Source of the DNA: Phaeosaccion multiseriatum | Taxonomy: Eukaryota > Ochrophyta, other classes | Length of the DNA stretch: 64,000 nt | Assembly: GCA_965112735.1 (NCBI GenBank) | Contig: OZ218952.1 | Span: 806,001-870,000 of the forward strand | Direction: 5' to 3' | Part shown: positions 1 to 16,262 of the stretch, piece after piece | Layout of the letters: each line of letters opens with the position of its first letter | How positions within the stretch are numbered: position 1 is the stretch's first letter | Program-made: the position numbers and the translations under genes | Notes under the pieces: model-generated | Seen by the model: the letters and a program-made list of their open reading frames with translations, nothing else | Told to the model about the DNA's origin: nothing | Database searches by the model: none

Positions 1-2488
1 CCCCCCCCCCCGCTCCCTCCGCCGCCGTCCCGAACCCCTGGGCCAGGTGCTTGTCAATCTTGGCGAGTTGCATCGATAGTAGCGGCCGCTCCACGGGCAA
101 CAGACTGAGTTGAAAAGTGAGTAGGTCAGATAGTATACAAGTCGTAGAAGTAAGTCGTAGGTAGTAGTAGCAAGGCATAGTACATGTTCAGTAAACCATA
201 CAATGTCAGTGGGAGGTTCCTGGTAAGTCAGTATTTCCTTTTTTCTGTCCTGCGTCTGACTAGAAGGGACTCCATGGTGTTGTACATGTCAGTAAGTCAT
301 ACGTAAGTCAGTAGAATTCCTAGTAAGTCAAGTATCCTAAGTCAATGAGTCCCTCTACCCCCCTGCTCTAGTAAGTCAGTGAGCCAAGTATCCTAAGTCA
401 ATGAGTCCCCCTACCCCACCTGCTCTGAATGGTGTTGTACATGTGCACAATGAGGTCCAGATTGCCCATGTGCCTTCGGAAGGTTTCCGCCTTGCTGTAG
501 ATTCCCAGGGCACTCCCCGGTACTTTGAGGCCGAGGAGGAGGAAGTACTTTACTTCCCTCAGCAGGCGCACCAGCAGGGGGTCGAAGTTCACAAAGAGCT
601 GCGGCTGCTGATGAGGGATGAAGAACGAACCTCCATGGCGGTACTCATGGTTGCCACTGCCCCCCACTCCTCCTCCTCCTGTCACCACCAACTGCTGCTG
701 CTGCTGCTGCTGCTGCTGTCCGTTGGCTGCCGTCGTCCCCCCTCCCTTGCTGCTCCTCTTGTCCTTCTTGCTGCTGTGCCCCCTCTCTTTCTTGCTGCTG
801 TGCCCCTTCTCCTTCTTCTTGTGCTTGCTTCCCCCCTTGCCCCCTTTGCCCTTCCTCTTGCTGCTGCCTCTGCTACTGCTCTCTCGAACCACCAGCGCCG
901 TACTACCAACACCTCCATCACCGGACCCCCCACCCGCCGGAGCGGTAGAGGGTGGTGGGGGCAGAGGCAATGCTTGGAAGCCCTTCCTCAGCAAAGGGTT
1001 CTTGAGTTTGGCCTCGCTCGTCTGCGCCACGGCCTTTCCCCATGCCTGGAGAGGCAGGCAGGGTGGGAGGGAGGGAGGGAAGAGGGGAGGGGGGAGGGAA
1101 GGGAGGAGGGGAAGGAGGCGGGGAGGGAGGGAGGGGAAGGAGGCGGGGAGGGAGGAATGAGGGAGGGAGGAAGGGAGGGATGGACGGAAGGAGGGAGGGA
1201 GGGAGGGAGGAGGGGAGGAAGGAGGGAGGGAGGAGGGAGGGAGGCAGGGAGGGATGGAGGAGGGTAGGGAGGGAAGGAGGGAGGGAGGAGGTAAGGGACG
1301 AGGGAGGGAGGGAGGGAAGGAGGGAGGGAGGGATTGTCCATCTATCTGTCGTTTTGTTCATTCACTTGTTCCTTTCTTGCTTCCTTCCTTCCTTCCATGC
1401 TTCCCTGGTTCTTTCCTTCCTTGCTTGCTTCCTTCCTTCCGTCCTTGTTCCCTTCTTTCCTTCCGTCCTTCCTTTCATCCTTCCCATCTTTCATCCTTTC
1501 TTCCTTCCTTCCTTCCTTCCTTCCTGCCTTCCTTCCTTCCTTTCTTCCTTCCTGTCTTCCTTCCTCCCTCCATTCCTTCCTTCCTTCCTTCCTTCCTGCC
1601 TCCCTCCCCCCTTCGCCCCCCGGGCTTACCTGTATACGAGCGTCTTCGAAGTCCGCCATCTCCCCCATGAGGGCCGTGTACTTGTGTAGCACGAAGCGTG
1701 CCTCCTCTCGACCCAGAACCTGACAAGGGGGAGGAAGTGGGGTAAGGTGAGGGTTATGGGGGGCAGGTGAAGCCTCCGATGTCTATGTGCATGAGAAGCT
1801 CTATAGCATCAATTACCCCCCCCCCCCCCGTCCCTCCCATCCGCTGCCATCCTTCCACTGCTATCCATCCACTGCCATCCCTCCACACGCGCACCTTGGT
1901 GTCAAGCTCTCGAAGCTTCTGCATGGGAAGCTCCACCCTCTGCTGCAGGCCTCTGGACCACGTAAGTGCCCCTGCGATGGGGGGTAGGTTGCTGGCAATG
2001 GGTGGTGCTCCTTGGCCAGAGTGGAACTGTGCCACCACTACATCCAAATCGTCGCCAAAGTCACTGATGAGGGTCAGGTACTTTTGCTCCATCTCGTCAG
2101 ACACAGCCGGTCTTTTGGTAGGAGAGAGAGGGGAGGAGGAGGAGGAGGAGGAGGAGGAGGAGGAGGAGGTAGGGGAGAGGAGAGGAGGGGAGGGGAGGGG
2201 AGGGGAGGGGAGGGGAGGGGAGGGGAGGGGAGGGGAGGGGAGGGGAGGGGTTTAAGAAACTGAACTTGAACGTGAAAGTGGGATGCAGCCCCTCATCTGG
2301 CACATATACACACACGCCCACACGCACACACACACATACGCACACACACATGCACACACACACCCAGACACACAGAGGCACCCACACACGCACATGCACA
2401 CACATACACACGCACCCGCACACACACAGCCAGACGCACACACATACACACACATGCACACACACAGACACACACAGACACACACACG

Positions 2489-2557
<69 letters not shown>

Positions 2558-4956
2558 CTGTGCACGAGGTCGGCGAAGCAATCGAGGAGTTTGAGTTTCC
2601 GTGCAATGGTGGGGGAGTCCTCAAATCCTTGGGCAAGGGCACTGGCCAGCCGCCGCTCCAAGTGCTTGAGCTTCTGCTTAAAGAGGTAGAAGGCTTGTTC
2701 GAAACCATCCGCCGAGAGGTCCATGACGTCATAGTTGCCCCTCTTCATGCACTCTACCGCTGCGGTAAAGTCACTGAAGATTTGACTGATGCACGTTGTG
2801 AGCACCTTTCCCTTTGTGCCTCCGACCTCGAGCTTGCCCAGTTTCTGAAACTGCATGACGGTCTTGGTGAGGTCTAGGACATCATGGCAGCGTTCGAGGA
2901 AGGCGTCGAGACAGACGAAGACGGCGTTGTTTTGGATGCGCCAAGGGTTGCCGGGGCACTCTGCTGCTGCCTTGGCCTGGAGGAGGAGGAGGAGGAGGAG
3001 GAGGAGGAGGAGGAGGAGGAGGAGGAGGAGGAGGAGGACGAGGAGGGGGAGGAGGAGGAGGAGGAGTAAGAGGAGGAGGAGGCGAAGGGAATAGAAGCAG
3101 CGGCAGCAGCATCAATATCCGCAGCACAGGCGGGGGGGGATCATGAGACGGAAACCGGAAGCAGGATGAAAGAATGGTGGTGGTGGTGGAGGAGGAGGAG
3201 GAGGAGGAGGAGGAGGAGGAGGAGGAGGAGGAGGAGGAGGAGGAGGAGGAGGAGAAGATGTACGACCGTCTGGCGACATGTGTGCGTGCATGCAGGCGTG
3301 CGTCGCTTTGAATAGCGCTAACCATCTCACCTTATACTCAAAGTAGACAGTCTTGAAGCGCCCAAAGACGCGGAGAGTCACGCTCAGCATATCCATCGCC
3401 TGCCGCACTTGGTCCTCCTCGATGAGCTGAAAGATGCGCTCGCCGCTAATGTAGGCCATGGCTTGCTTGATGAGACAGTTACAAATCTCACGCACCAGCA
3501 CCACGAGCCGTACGGGTGTGTTGTAGTACCCGCTTTGCTTCCACACCAGCAAAATGAGGTGACACACGGGGCGAAACACTTCGGGCAGGCTCTCAAAGTC
3601 CGCGCTCTCCGACTCGAGCAGTCGGAACCAGTCTCTCAACGCCGCAAGATACTTGGTGTTGTCGTTGGCCTCGCTTCTGGCCAGGAAGAGCTCCTTGCAA
3701 AGCTTGGCGAAGGGAGCACTGTACGTGCTGCGGTTGCGATCAAGGTGTCGAAGGATACATCGCACCCGGGTGCTCTGTAGTTGGTGAAAGAGCGCGTTCA
3801 CGTTGGTGGCTTTGTTGTCCCAAAAGTCGAGCTCGGCGGAGGGCCCTGGGTGCTCTATCTTGGTGCCACTACTGCTGCTGCTGCTGCTGCTGCCGCTGCT
3901 GCTGCTGCCGGGCTCCGCTCTGCCTCCGCCCGCTCCAAGTCGGCCCCTCCTAGACCCTGTGCTGTTGTCCCCCCCCCCCCCCGATGCCCCCTGCAAGATG
4001 CTGTCGGGCTCTTCCTTCAGGACACTCCGTATTTGCTTCGTCCAGGTGATGATTGTTGACTCAAGCGTGTGAATGAGGTCCTTTGCTCTGTCCTTTGAAG
4101 CCCCCTCGTCGCCTGACTGACCAGCTTCGTCCAACCCACCACCACCACCACTACCCATACCAAAGGCATTTCGAGCTGCCCCCGCCTGACCACTGCCTCC
4201 TCCTCCTCCTCCTCCTCCTGCAAGTGGTGCTCTCTCCTCCTGCTGCTGTTGCTGCTGCTGCTGTTCTGCTTTCACCGCTGTGTTCTGCGAAGACGAGGAC
4301 CCCTCCGCCTCCGCCTCCGCCGCCGCCGCTGCTGCCTGCACGTGAGTGTACACATCCTCATCTGTCGGCAGCGGGAGGCAGGCCACACCCTTGACCTGGC
4401 CCCGCATCACCTGCACGTTGGCTACGAAGGTACCGAAGGTCTCCATCACCCCCTTGGTCGTGACCTCCCCCCACCCCTGTTGCTGGGCATACGTCTTGAG
4501 AAGCGGCATGTATACTGCCTCTGACAGACGGTACATGTGCTGGAGGGCCCCTGCACCGCTCGGTAGATCACCCACCGTGATCTGGCGATGAAAGTTATCC
4601 ACTGACACTGTCTCTTGCTCAAGCTTGCAGGCGTAGCAGCAGGAGGCCTTGACGCCCCCGATTTTGGAGGCCGAGGTTTCCATTCGGAGGATGGTGCCTT
4701 TGCCCTTGTCGACGCAAAAGAAGAGGGCCATACAGTCTGCGGGGGTGTCCAGGAAAGCCCCCAGCTTGCTCATGTTGTCTGGATTTGCAATAAAGTTCTT
4801 GATGGCCGTCGACTGCAGCGCGGGACAGCACACTTGTACCTGGCGAAGAATCCAGTCGGTTCGAGGGTCAGAGGTCTCAGGCAGAACGCTCAGCCTCCGT
4901 TTAGCCGCTGTCGCGGCTGCCCCGCCCCGAGTTGGCGAGTGCATTCCCGCCACCAT
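1..4956 (-). CDS. Axonemal (outer-arm type) dynein heavy chain, N-terminal tail region, partial at left edge
   Basis: Six exons read on the minus strand: 4956-3331, 2976-2558, 2111-1895, 1719-1630, 1045-420 and 104 to beyond position 1; about 1,027 residues. Introns have GT-AG ends and consistent phases; the acceptor of exon 3 (ending aaaag) is weak. The ATG at 4956 was chosen because the ORF extends upstream only through GTG. Exon 1 carries the leader region seen in flagellar heavy chains (a GQVKG..LPLP segment), then the DHC_N1 tail: ILRHLDRNRSTYSAPFAKL, YYNTPVRLVVLVREICN, FKTVYFEYK; exon 2 has LGKLEVGGTKGK; exon 5 VNFDPLLVRLLREVKYF and AETFRRHMGNLDLIVHMYN; exon 6 LLPVERPLL. Motor domains lie outside the window. 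Low-complexity insertions (poly-Q, poly-G, Ser, Lys/Ser-rich block in exon 5) interrupt conserved blocks. Tail similarity suits an axonemal outer-arm chain; the exact isotype is not resolved. Confidence 0.9.
330..425. repeat. Tandem duplication of an exon end and splice donor in the dynein gene
   Basis: Two copies of about 40 bp (about 330-369 and 386-425) begin AAGTATCCTAAGTCAATGAG and end in CCTGCTCT. The right copy contains the real 3' end of dynein exon 5 and its donor (minus strand). In the left copy the donor GT is lost (GGGGG instead of GTGGG). The surrounding intron is rich in degenerate GTAAGTCA-like words. Confidence 0.75.
1056..1612. repeat. Polypurine (GGGA/GGAA)n followed by polypyrimidine (TTCC)n in dynein intron
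   Basis: About 280 bp of purine-only GGGA/GGA repeats (to about 1334) switch, within 40 bp, to about 240 bp of TTCC/TTGC repeats on the same strand. It fills the intron between dynein exons 4 and 5. The two halves are partly complementary. Confidence 0.85.
2130..2556. repeat. (GGA)n, (GGGGA)n and (CA)n microsatellites in dynein intron
   Basis: The intron between exons 2 and 3 consists of a GGA tract, fourteen or so GGGGA pentamers, and about 250 bp of CA-rich repeat that abuts the splice donor of exon 2 (minus strand). Confidence 0.9.
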
Positions 4957-5594
4957 GGCAACCACAGAGGATACCTCTCACAAGTCCACCTAGAGCGCCA
5001 AAACGTTGCAGCTCTCTCGGCCACTGCAGGACCGCAACATGCACACCAATTGCCTCATGCACGCCCACACCTCGCCCCCGGCATTGGGCCACTCTCCGGC
5101 TTAGTGTATACGCCTGATTCTGAGTGTGCTCTGGCTTGTAAGCTCTTTCTTTGAGACGTCGATTCTCAGGGACAACCGCCCCGGACGCTGTGAGTTGGAT
5201 CTGGTGTCACAACACGCGCAGCAACCCCCCTGGTTTTCTGTAACCAATTTCATTTTCTTCGATTCCGCCTTCCCACACCCCCTTCTCTACGCGCCTCTAC
5301 TGCGGATGCACGTCTATACGCATCTTTGCTGCTAGCTATACGGCCTTGCGATTGGAGTTCCCTGTCCCTGGTCCTTGCCGAAACAACCGGTATTGGGGCC
5401 CAGTGAGACAACTCTTGTGGAATCAATGTTGCCCAGAGCTGACGGAAAGAGGTTGCCCCGCACAGAGGGCGCATGAGTCACCCTAAGCGCACCGAGGGAA
5501 ACCCACGCGATCGAAGCACAAGAAGGGTGTAGGACGAGTGGTCGACCCTCGCTCTTTGACGGGAGACTGTCTTTGCCGGTCTGGCGTATCGAGG
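4957..5594. promoter_or_regulatory. Shared upstream region of divergent dynein and EB1 genes
   Basis: 638 bp separate the two divergent start codons. It is not repeat-rich and has no convincing ORF, so it most likely holds both 5' UTRs and a bidirectional promoter. I see no clear TATA box. Confidence 0.5.
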
Positions 5595-8158
<2,564 letters not shown>

Positions 8159-8681
8159 CGCAGTTTCAGCTCCAGGTCTCGTTTCAGTTTCAGTTTCAGT
8201 TTGTTAAGTCCTACTGGAAACATTTCTACCAGCTAAAACAGCCAAAGGTAAACAATGTCGCAATCCAAAAGCCAAGATTGATGTTCCTTATATCGAGTAC
8301 ATACATGCATGCATATATATATGCATATATGTATAAGGAGAGACATGTCAAGATATGTGCGTTGGAAGTCACATTCATGGACTGCCCTTTTATCGAAATA
8401 TGTACTCGAGGGAAGGACGGACTTTGATGGATGGATGGCACTCTAAGTGCTAGCAGATCGACGTGGACATACATATATATGGGGTGGGGTGGTGGGAAGG
8501 GGGGAAGGGAGAGAGGTGGGGTTGTATGCGAGTTGGTGGTTTGTATTGGCATACACACACATGCGCACACACACACACGCGCGCGCGCGCAGTAATCAAA
8601 TAGTACGCCTTCGAGCTGCCGCGAAACATTCCATCTCTTGTGTTCTCTGACACGGGTAAGATCTTAGCTCAATTCTTTCCT
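8159..8681. other. Tail-to-tail spacer between EB1 and the WW/EF-hand gene
   Basis: Holds both 3' UTRs. It starts with three GTTTCA units (8181-8202), followed by an AT-rich patch around 8310-8335 and a short CA/GC repeat near 8555-8591. No gene is seen. The EB1 poly(A) signal is not obvious. Confidence 0.6.
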
Positions 8682-11600
8682 TCAGATGATGACGATGCCT
8701 CCTCTGTGACCTCTGCGCTTGCCTCTGGAGGAGAAGCCCCCCCCCCCCCCTTTTCCGTCTCTGCCGCCCGAGACCACGCCACTCCTGTTTCCTGAGCCTC
8801 GGAGCTCCTCCTCGTCCTCCTCCTCCACCTCCTCCTCTTCACTATCATTCCTGTGCTCTTGCATAGTAGCAGCTGCTGAGGTGGCGTTTCGCTTAAAGAG
8901 GGACAGGTCGTCGCCGTAGTAGACTCCTGTATCACCAACTCCACTGCCAGAAGAGGCGGAGTGGCGAACGTGATTGCGGAAGAACTGGCTCGTCGCCGAT
9001 CCCAATCCTCCCCCCCCTCTTCCTCTACTTCTTCCTCCTCCTCCTCCTCCTCCTCCTCCTCCTCCTCCTCCTCCGCCTCCTCCTCCTCCTCCTCCTCCTC
9101 CTCCTCCTCCTCCTCCTCCTCCTCCTCCTCCTCCTCCTCCTCCTCCTCCTCCTCCTCCTCCTCCTCCCCCACCTCCCCGCCTCGGTCCAACGCCTACCCT
9201 CCTACCACCACCGGCACCACCACCCCGACGACCCCCCCCACCACCACCACCACCGTGACCACCACCACCACTAGCAGGAGTGGAGCTGCCTTCGTCCTCC
9301 AGCTCTCTCACCCGCATTTCAAGCTCTAGTAGTTGCATTTGTACGGCATTCGATGGCGAACTCGCCGCCAGACCGCAACTTTCCCTACATTGCTGCTGCT
9401 GCTGCTGCTGCTGTTGCTGCTGTATCACCAACTGGCCGTGGTCACGCTCGCCTTCCTCCTCCTCGTATGCATAGTTTCCTCTCCTTCCTCCTCCTCCTGC
9501 TCGCCTTCTTCCTCTTCCCTCATCTACCGGAGCATGAGAAGGCGTCTTCCTGCCACATTTCTCCAGCATGTGAGAGCGAACATCGACAGCGCTGGCACCC
9601 GCACACACACTACCACCAACAGCAGTACGCGCCCGGCCCGCCCCCTGGGGTAACGCCCCCCGGGATGACGCCCCCCCGGGTGACGCCCCCCTGGGTGATT
9701 GGTACGCGGATAGGCCCCTAGCGGCTGCCAGGGCTGCCCCTGCTGACAGAGGCCGGGGCTTTGCGAGGGGGTGGCGCTGATGCTGATGCCGCTCTGTCCT
9801 GTTGCTGTTGGTGGCGGTGTAGTTGGGGGTGGTGCCGCTGTGCACCGCATGATGCTCCCCTCCACCTCCTGCTCCTCCTCCTCCTTCTCCTCCTCCCTTG
9901 GTGCTGCTACTGCTTTTCGAAGCCGTCCCAACAATTGGTGACGCCGAAGCCGGTCTCCTGATTCGAACAGGGGAGGTTCGGCCTCGGCCGGAGGGTTGGA
10001 CTTCGTCGCTGCCGCTCCTCTTTCGCCCGCCTTGCCACATTCCTCCTCCTTCTCCTCCTTCTCCCACACCTCGTCCTCCTCCTGATCTTCCTCTGTCACC
10101 ACCACCTCTACCTCCTCCTCGTCGTCGTCCTGCTCCTCCTCCTCCTCCTCCTTCTTCTTCTCCTCCTTCTTCTTCTTCTACTTCTCCTTCTCTTCGTCCT
10201 CCTCCTCCTCCTCCTCCTCCTCCTCCTCCTCCTCCTCCTCCTCCTCCTCCTCCTCCTCCTCGTCCTTCTCCTCCTCCTCCTCCTCCTCCTCCCCCTCCTC
10301 CTCTTCCTCCTCCTCCGTCTCCACCAAGCCCTGCCATCCCAGCGTTAAGTCTACGCTGCTTGAGGATGGAGAGATCCTCTGCGTGGCTCATCCAATCCCT
10401 CAGCTGAGGGCGGTGCCGCTTAGGAGGAAGGTACGAAGGCGCATGTCCCTCGCCCCCACCCCCCCCTCCTCCTCCTCCTCCTCCTCTTCCTCCTCTTCCA
10501 ACCTCGCCGACTACCCCTCCTCTCGCTGCGTCCCTCTCCTCCGCCTCTACGGCCTCTCCAAAGCGATGTCGAAGATACAAGCGATGGAAGTGCGGATCTA
10601 GAGGGTGGTCCCATCGAGCTATGCCTGCGGTTTCGTGGAAGTAATACGCCCTGCCAGCTGTGAGACTACCACCACCACCACCACCACCACCATCACCACC
10701 ACCACCACCACCAGCAGTAGCAGCGCCTTGGTGACCGTGTTGGTGCTCCGGCGGTACTGTGACCATCGTCCACTCCGCGGGTAGGGTGGCTTCGAGCGCG
10801 TCGCGTGCAATCCACAACAAGTGGGCGTCGCTACTGACGCGGATGCCCAAACACACGCACATGTCCACTAACGGACGAGACAGTAGCACGATTGCCCGTT
10901 CTCCTCCCTCTCCTCCTCCTCCTCCTCCACCTCCTCCTCCTCCTCCTCCTCCTCCTCCTCCTCCTCCTCCACCACCACCTCCTCTTCCTCCTGTACAGGC
11001 TTTGCCCTTCCCCTTCCCCTTCTCCTTCCCTTTCCTCCGAGTAGTCGGGCTCCGAGTCGGGGTGTGGCTGCTGCTTCCCTCCTTGCTGCTTTCGTTTTGG
11101 CGGTGCTGTTCGGATCCTCTCTCGGGAGAAGAGCAAGCCGCTCCTCCGCCGCCACCACCACCACCACCACCACCACCACCACCACCACCACCACCACCAC
11201 GATTTTCTGCTCTCCCCCCTCCCCCTCCCCCTGCCTTGCAAGCCCCCCCCCCCCGTCGTCCTCCTCCTCCTCCTCCTGCTGCTGCTGCTGCTGTCGTTGT
11301 CGTTGCTATCGCCTCCTGTCCCGGCCAATGCCCTGTGCGAGCATGATACGCAACGGCAAAGTCGGCTTCCTCCTCTGCCTCCTCCACTAGCCCGAGATAC
11401 CTCTGGACGCTGATCCAGCCTGCGCTTCCCTTGACCATGTTGAGAAAGCGCGCTACACAGCATCGACCATCGCCGTGAATGTCGTAGCGAAGGAGCAGTC
11501 TCCGAGCATCAAAGGCGTTGAGTGTGAGTCCAAGGGCAGCGAGGGCGGAAAGGAAGTCTTGGTGCCCCAGCCATCCGTCTCGCAGACCGACACCACAAGT

Positions 11601-14600
11601 TGGTGATACACCGCTACAACCACCACCAGTAGCACTTGGTGATATTGCAGCACCACCAGCACTCGCCGACGCGCCATTGTTATCGTCGTTCTCCTGCTGC
11701 TGCTGCTGCTGCTGGCGCTGTATCACCAACTGCTGTTGGCGCTCAAAGGCGACACTCAGCTGAAACGCCCTCCTGCCGAGGAACTTTTGCTGCTGCGCCA
11801 ATTGCCTCACCACCCCTCTTTCGAGCTCCTCATGATTGGGGTCAGTAATGAAGGTGGCAAACTCACCAAAGCTTGCCCTATCGGCTGTTGGGTCCCTTGC
11901 GATACGGCCCAAGAGCTGCTGCATCTCGGTGGTGTTGAGCGTGAGGCAAAGGTCGGAGAGGGCTGCGGCGAGGTCACCAGCGTTGAAGTATCCGCATCTG
12001 CGACGGTCAAAATGCCGGAACACCTGGGGGGGGGGGGGAAGTAGAGAGGAAGGAAGGGAGAGAGGGGGTGAAGGAAGGGAGGAAGGGAGGAACGAAGGAA
12101 GGGAGGGAGGGAGGGAGGAGGGGAGGGGGGAGAGAGGGAGGGAGAGAGAGAGAGAGAGGGGATGAAGGAAGGGAGGGAGCGAGGGAGGGAGGGAGGGAGG
12201 GAGGGAGGCAGGGAGAGGGGATGAAGGAAGGAAAGAAGGAAGGAAGGAAAGAAGGAAGGAAGGAAGGAAGGAAGGAAGGAAGGAAGGAAGGAAGGAAGGA
12301 AGGAAGGAAGGAAGGAAGGAAGGAAGGAAGGAAGGAAGGGAGGGAGGTGGAAAGAAGGGAGGGAGGGGGGGAGAGAGAGAGGGGATGAAGAAATGTAGCG
12401 GTCAAGGAGGGGACAAAGGTGTGAGTACCCAAACACACAAGTTTGCCCAAACTCGGTCGACGCCCACTTTCCCGCGATACCTCCCTCTCCCTCTCCCTCC
12501 ATCTCTCCCCCCCTCTCTCTCCCTGTCTCTCTCAGGTTCTTTCCATCTCCATCTCTCTTAACTGCTTGCCGCCCTCCTTACCCCCTTACCTGTGGCAAAC
12601 TCTTATTGGCACTCGTCATCCTCCCCACCACCATAGTTCGCAGCCGTTTCGCCACCCGTTCCACCCTACTCGCAGGTCTCCTCGTGCCCGACTTTCCATC
12701 CAAGGTGATGCCCATCCCACCACTACCAATGCTAGTGTTTCCTCCTACTGCTCCTCCTACTGCTCCTCCTACTGCTCCTCCTCCTCCTGCTGCTGCTGCT
12801 GCTCCTCTTCCACCTCTTCCGTCTCCGTGAAGGGCGTCTCTTGTGCCGGGGACGGGAACGGGTACCCCAACTGGAATCTCCACGACACCCCCTCTGCCCA
12901 CTCTGCGAACTGCTATTGCTGTATTGCCAACTGCTGGGGTTGCTCGAGCTCGCTCACTCGTCTCTTTCTGCCTATGGTCCTGTTGCTGCATCGCCAACTG
13001 CTGCTGCTGCTGCTGCTGCTGCTGTATCACCAACTGCTGCTGCTGCTCTTCGGCGCGATGTCGCTCGAGTAGAGTTTCGCTGCTCTCTTCCCTCCCCTGA
13101 AAGTGGGGGCGATGCTGAGCCGCACGGCCATTGCGCTGCTCCTCCTGCTGTATCACCAACTCCTGCTTATGCTGTTGCTGTCTCCCTCTGCCTCTCCGCT
13201 TTGGTGAGCGAGGGCCTCCCCCTCCGTCTTGATCTCTCCCCTCATCTGTCCGTTGCGGACTACCAGCAGGGTGGCCTTCCTCCTCCTCCTCCTCCTCCTC
13301 CCCGGCACAGAAAACAGCGGCGTTGTCCTCGGGTTGCCCGAGCCCGGTATTGCACACATTGTCCAGGCTGCCAATACTGCTGCTACTGTTGCTACTGATC
13401 ACCTTGTTGCTCGCGGTGTTGCTGTGGTTGCCCACGCGGCGACGATCAGGGCATGGGAATGCCGCACTACCATCATCCTCATCATCATCATCATCATCAT
13501 CATCATCGTGAGCCTCGTGCCTTGTAGCGATTGGCTGGTTGTGCCGGTGGTGGTGGTAGGGATGGTGGCGTTGCGGCGAGCCAGAGCCTTGTCGACGAAG
13601 ACGACTGTGCTCATACCGCTCCTCTATCGCCAACTGATGCTGCTGCTGCTGCTGCTCATCCGCGTAGTCGTCACCAACTGTGATCCCCCCGCCCTTGTCA
13701 TCCTCAACATCCTCAACACCCTCCCAGTCTTCGTCCGAGGGGTCTTCCCAACGCTGCCTCGCCATCTGCTGCTGCTCGTGGTGCCCTCGCCCGTGCTTGT
13801 TGCCCCCCCACCTCCCCATAGCGTTGTGCTGTGCTCCGACGTCCCTCCTCCTTCTTCTCCTCCTCCGACTGCCGCTATTGCACATATGAGTGCTCTCAAC
13901 CCCGCCATTCCCCTCACACATATACCTCCTACCAACCCGGCCTCCCACCCCACCCGCCGCCTGTGATGAGTACACGCTGTCATCATCAGAAAAGTAGTAG
14001 CAGTGGCGTGGGGGAGACGGCGAGCGGGAGGAGCAAGACAGCACGGCTGAACCCCTCCTTTCCCGCCAAGAGGTGGACGGCCGCGCCCCACACCCAATGT
14101 GCCCATATACCTTCCCATAGGCCTGCCCATATGCCTGTCTGCCCACACCCAAGGAGGAGGAAGCGGTTGCGTTGGCCACGGCGGCACTGGCGGCGGCAGC
14201 AGCAACACGGATGAGCTCCTCCTCCAGGATGGGCCCGTCGCCTTCTTCGTAGTCGATGATGCCGTACTGAGTCCACTCATCATCGCCATCTGTGTTGCTT
14301 CCGTCATCATCGTCACCATCATAGACGATGAAGCTGCCCCCGTCCCCTCCTCGCCCTGCTCCTCCTCTCCCTCCCCCTCCTTCCCCTTCTTCCTGTCGTT
14401 CTCCTGCTTCCTCTTCATCCTCCTCCTCATCTTCGTACACATCAAGGGCGTCCTCCTCATCCTCCTCCTCCTCCTCCTCCTCCTCCTCCCCGCCTCCATC
14501 ACCACCACTCCTGCCGCTCTGACTGCCCTGCTGACGCCCTCCCGTCTGCCAGTGGGGCCCGTGGCTCAGTGCCGGCTTGGCAGACATAGGTCGCCTCCCC

Positions 14601-15600
14601 CGCCCGCCGAGAGTGCTCACCCTCGCACCTCCGCCGGAGTACAGGCCTAGGCTGCTGCATCTACCGTTCAGCAACCGACTGGAGCTAATACTGTTTTCAC
14701 CACCTCCTCTTACTCCTCCTCCTTCGCTTCCCCTCCTGCCCCTCACCCTCCTTCCGTACTCATCCACATGCAAAGCTGTGCCACCTCCGCCTCCGCCTCC
14801 ACTTCCACCCCCATGACTCAAGCTGCTACTGCTGCTGTTTGTGCTGATACTCGCAGGCAGCGACAACTCTCGCCGATGGTACGCTGAAGCAGGCCGCTGC
14901 CGAACCCTACTACGCCCGCTCTCCTTCTGCTGCTGCTGCTGCTGTTGCTGCTGCTGTATCACCAACTGCTCCGGCTGCCGCTGCCCTTGCCCAAGGACAA
15001 AGCCTGCGCCGTCCTCATGCCACCCCCCTGTCCCATGTCCCCCTCGCCCCCGGACAGTGTACCGCCGTCCACTGCCATCCCCCTCCTCCTCATCCTCCTC
15101 CGCCACCACCACGCCTTCGTCGTGCCAGTAGGCTGGGGCTACTCCCCCTCCTCCCCGACTGCGATTGCGTGCCTCCCAGGCGCTCTCCCTCGCCCTCAGT
15201 CGGGCGGTCCGTCGTACGAGGTCATCGGCACGACCCCCGATCCTCCTCAACACACCTCCTCCTCCTCCTCCTCCTCCTCCTCCTCCTCCTCCTCCTCCTC
15301 CTCCTACTCTTCCAGCACTGGCTCGCTGTGGTTGCTGCCCAGCCGCCCCCCCCCCTCCTCGGCTGGCTCTGCGGCTACTGCTGCCCATGTCCAGCAGGTG
15401 TCGGTCCTCCAGCTCGAGCAGCGTCATTCCTCCCAGTGGGTGATGTCCCCCGCGCACTCTCTGCAGACGCTTGCTGCGTGGCATTTGGTCCATCAGTCTT
15501 CTTGCCGTAAAGAGCCGGCTACGGCTGCGATTGCGCGGTCTGTGCCCTCCTCCCCCTCCGCCTCCTCCTTCCACCGCCAGATGGCGTTCTCGCCTCACTC

Positions 15601-15631
<31 letters not shown>

Positions 15632-15877
15632 ATGACGATGATGATGGCGGTGATACCACCAATTATCGTACCGCCTTTCCTCTTCTTCCTCGGCGTCGAA
15701 GTCCCCATTGCACGGCCCTAGATGCGAATCAAGCGAGTGCCTGCACCCCCCGCCCCCGCCCTCCCGTTGCCGGGAAGAGCATCGAACACGACTGCCACCT
15801 CCTCCATCTCCCTCGCCTCCCGGAGTCCAGTAAGGCCTTGGCAGCGGTGAGTAGAGCCCGTCTTGATCAGTAGCAAC

Positions 15878-15913
<36 letters not shown>

Positions 15914-16224
15914 TGGTGATACAACAGCAGGGGCACGGGGGCGGAAGGACTGGGTAGACATGTGCAGGCGGGCTGCCTCTGCCTCTGCCTCGTCCATGAT
16001 GCTGTCGCCCGCCTCTTCAGAGCCTCCCTCAGAGGAGGAGCGTGGCCGAAGCTCGAGGTGCTCGTGCGAGTGCTGGTGCTGGTGCTGGTACTGGTGCTGG
16101 TGTGAGTGCGTGTGCTGTTGGTGGTGGTAGACGGGCAGACGGCGATACGCGTCCTCTTGTTTGTAGTTGTCCTCGCCGCAATCGCCATCCTCGATGTCGT
16201 AGTACAGATGCAGGGCCTCCTCTT

Positions 16225-16262
<38 letters not shown>

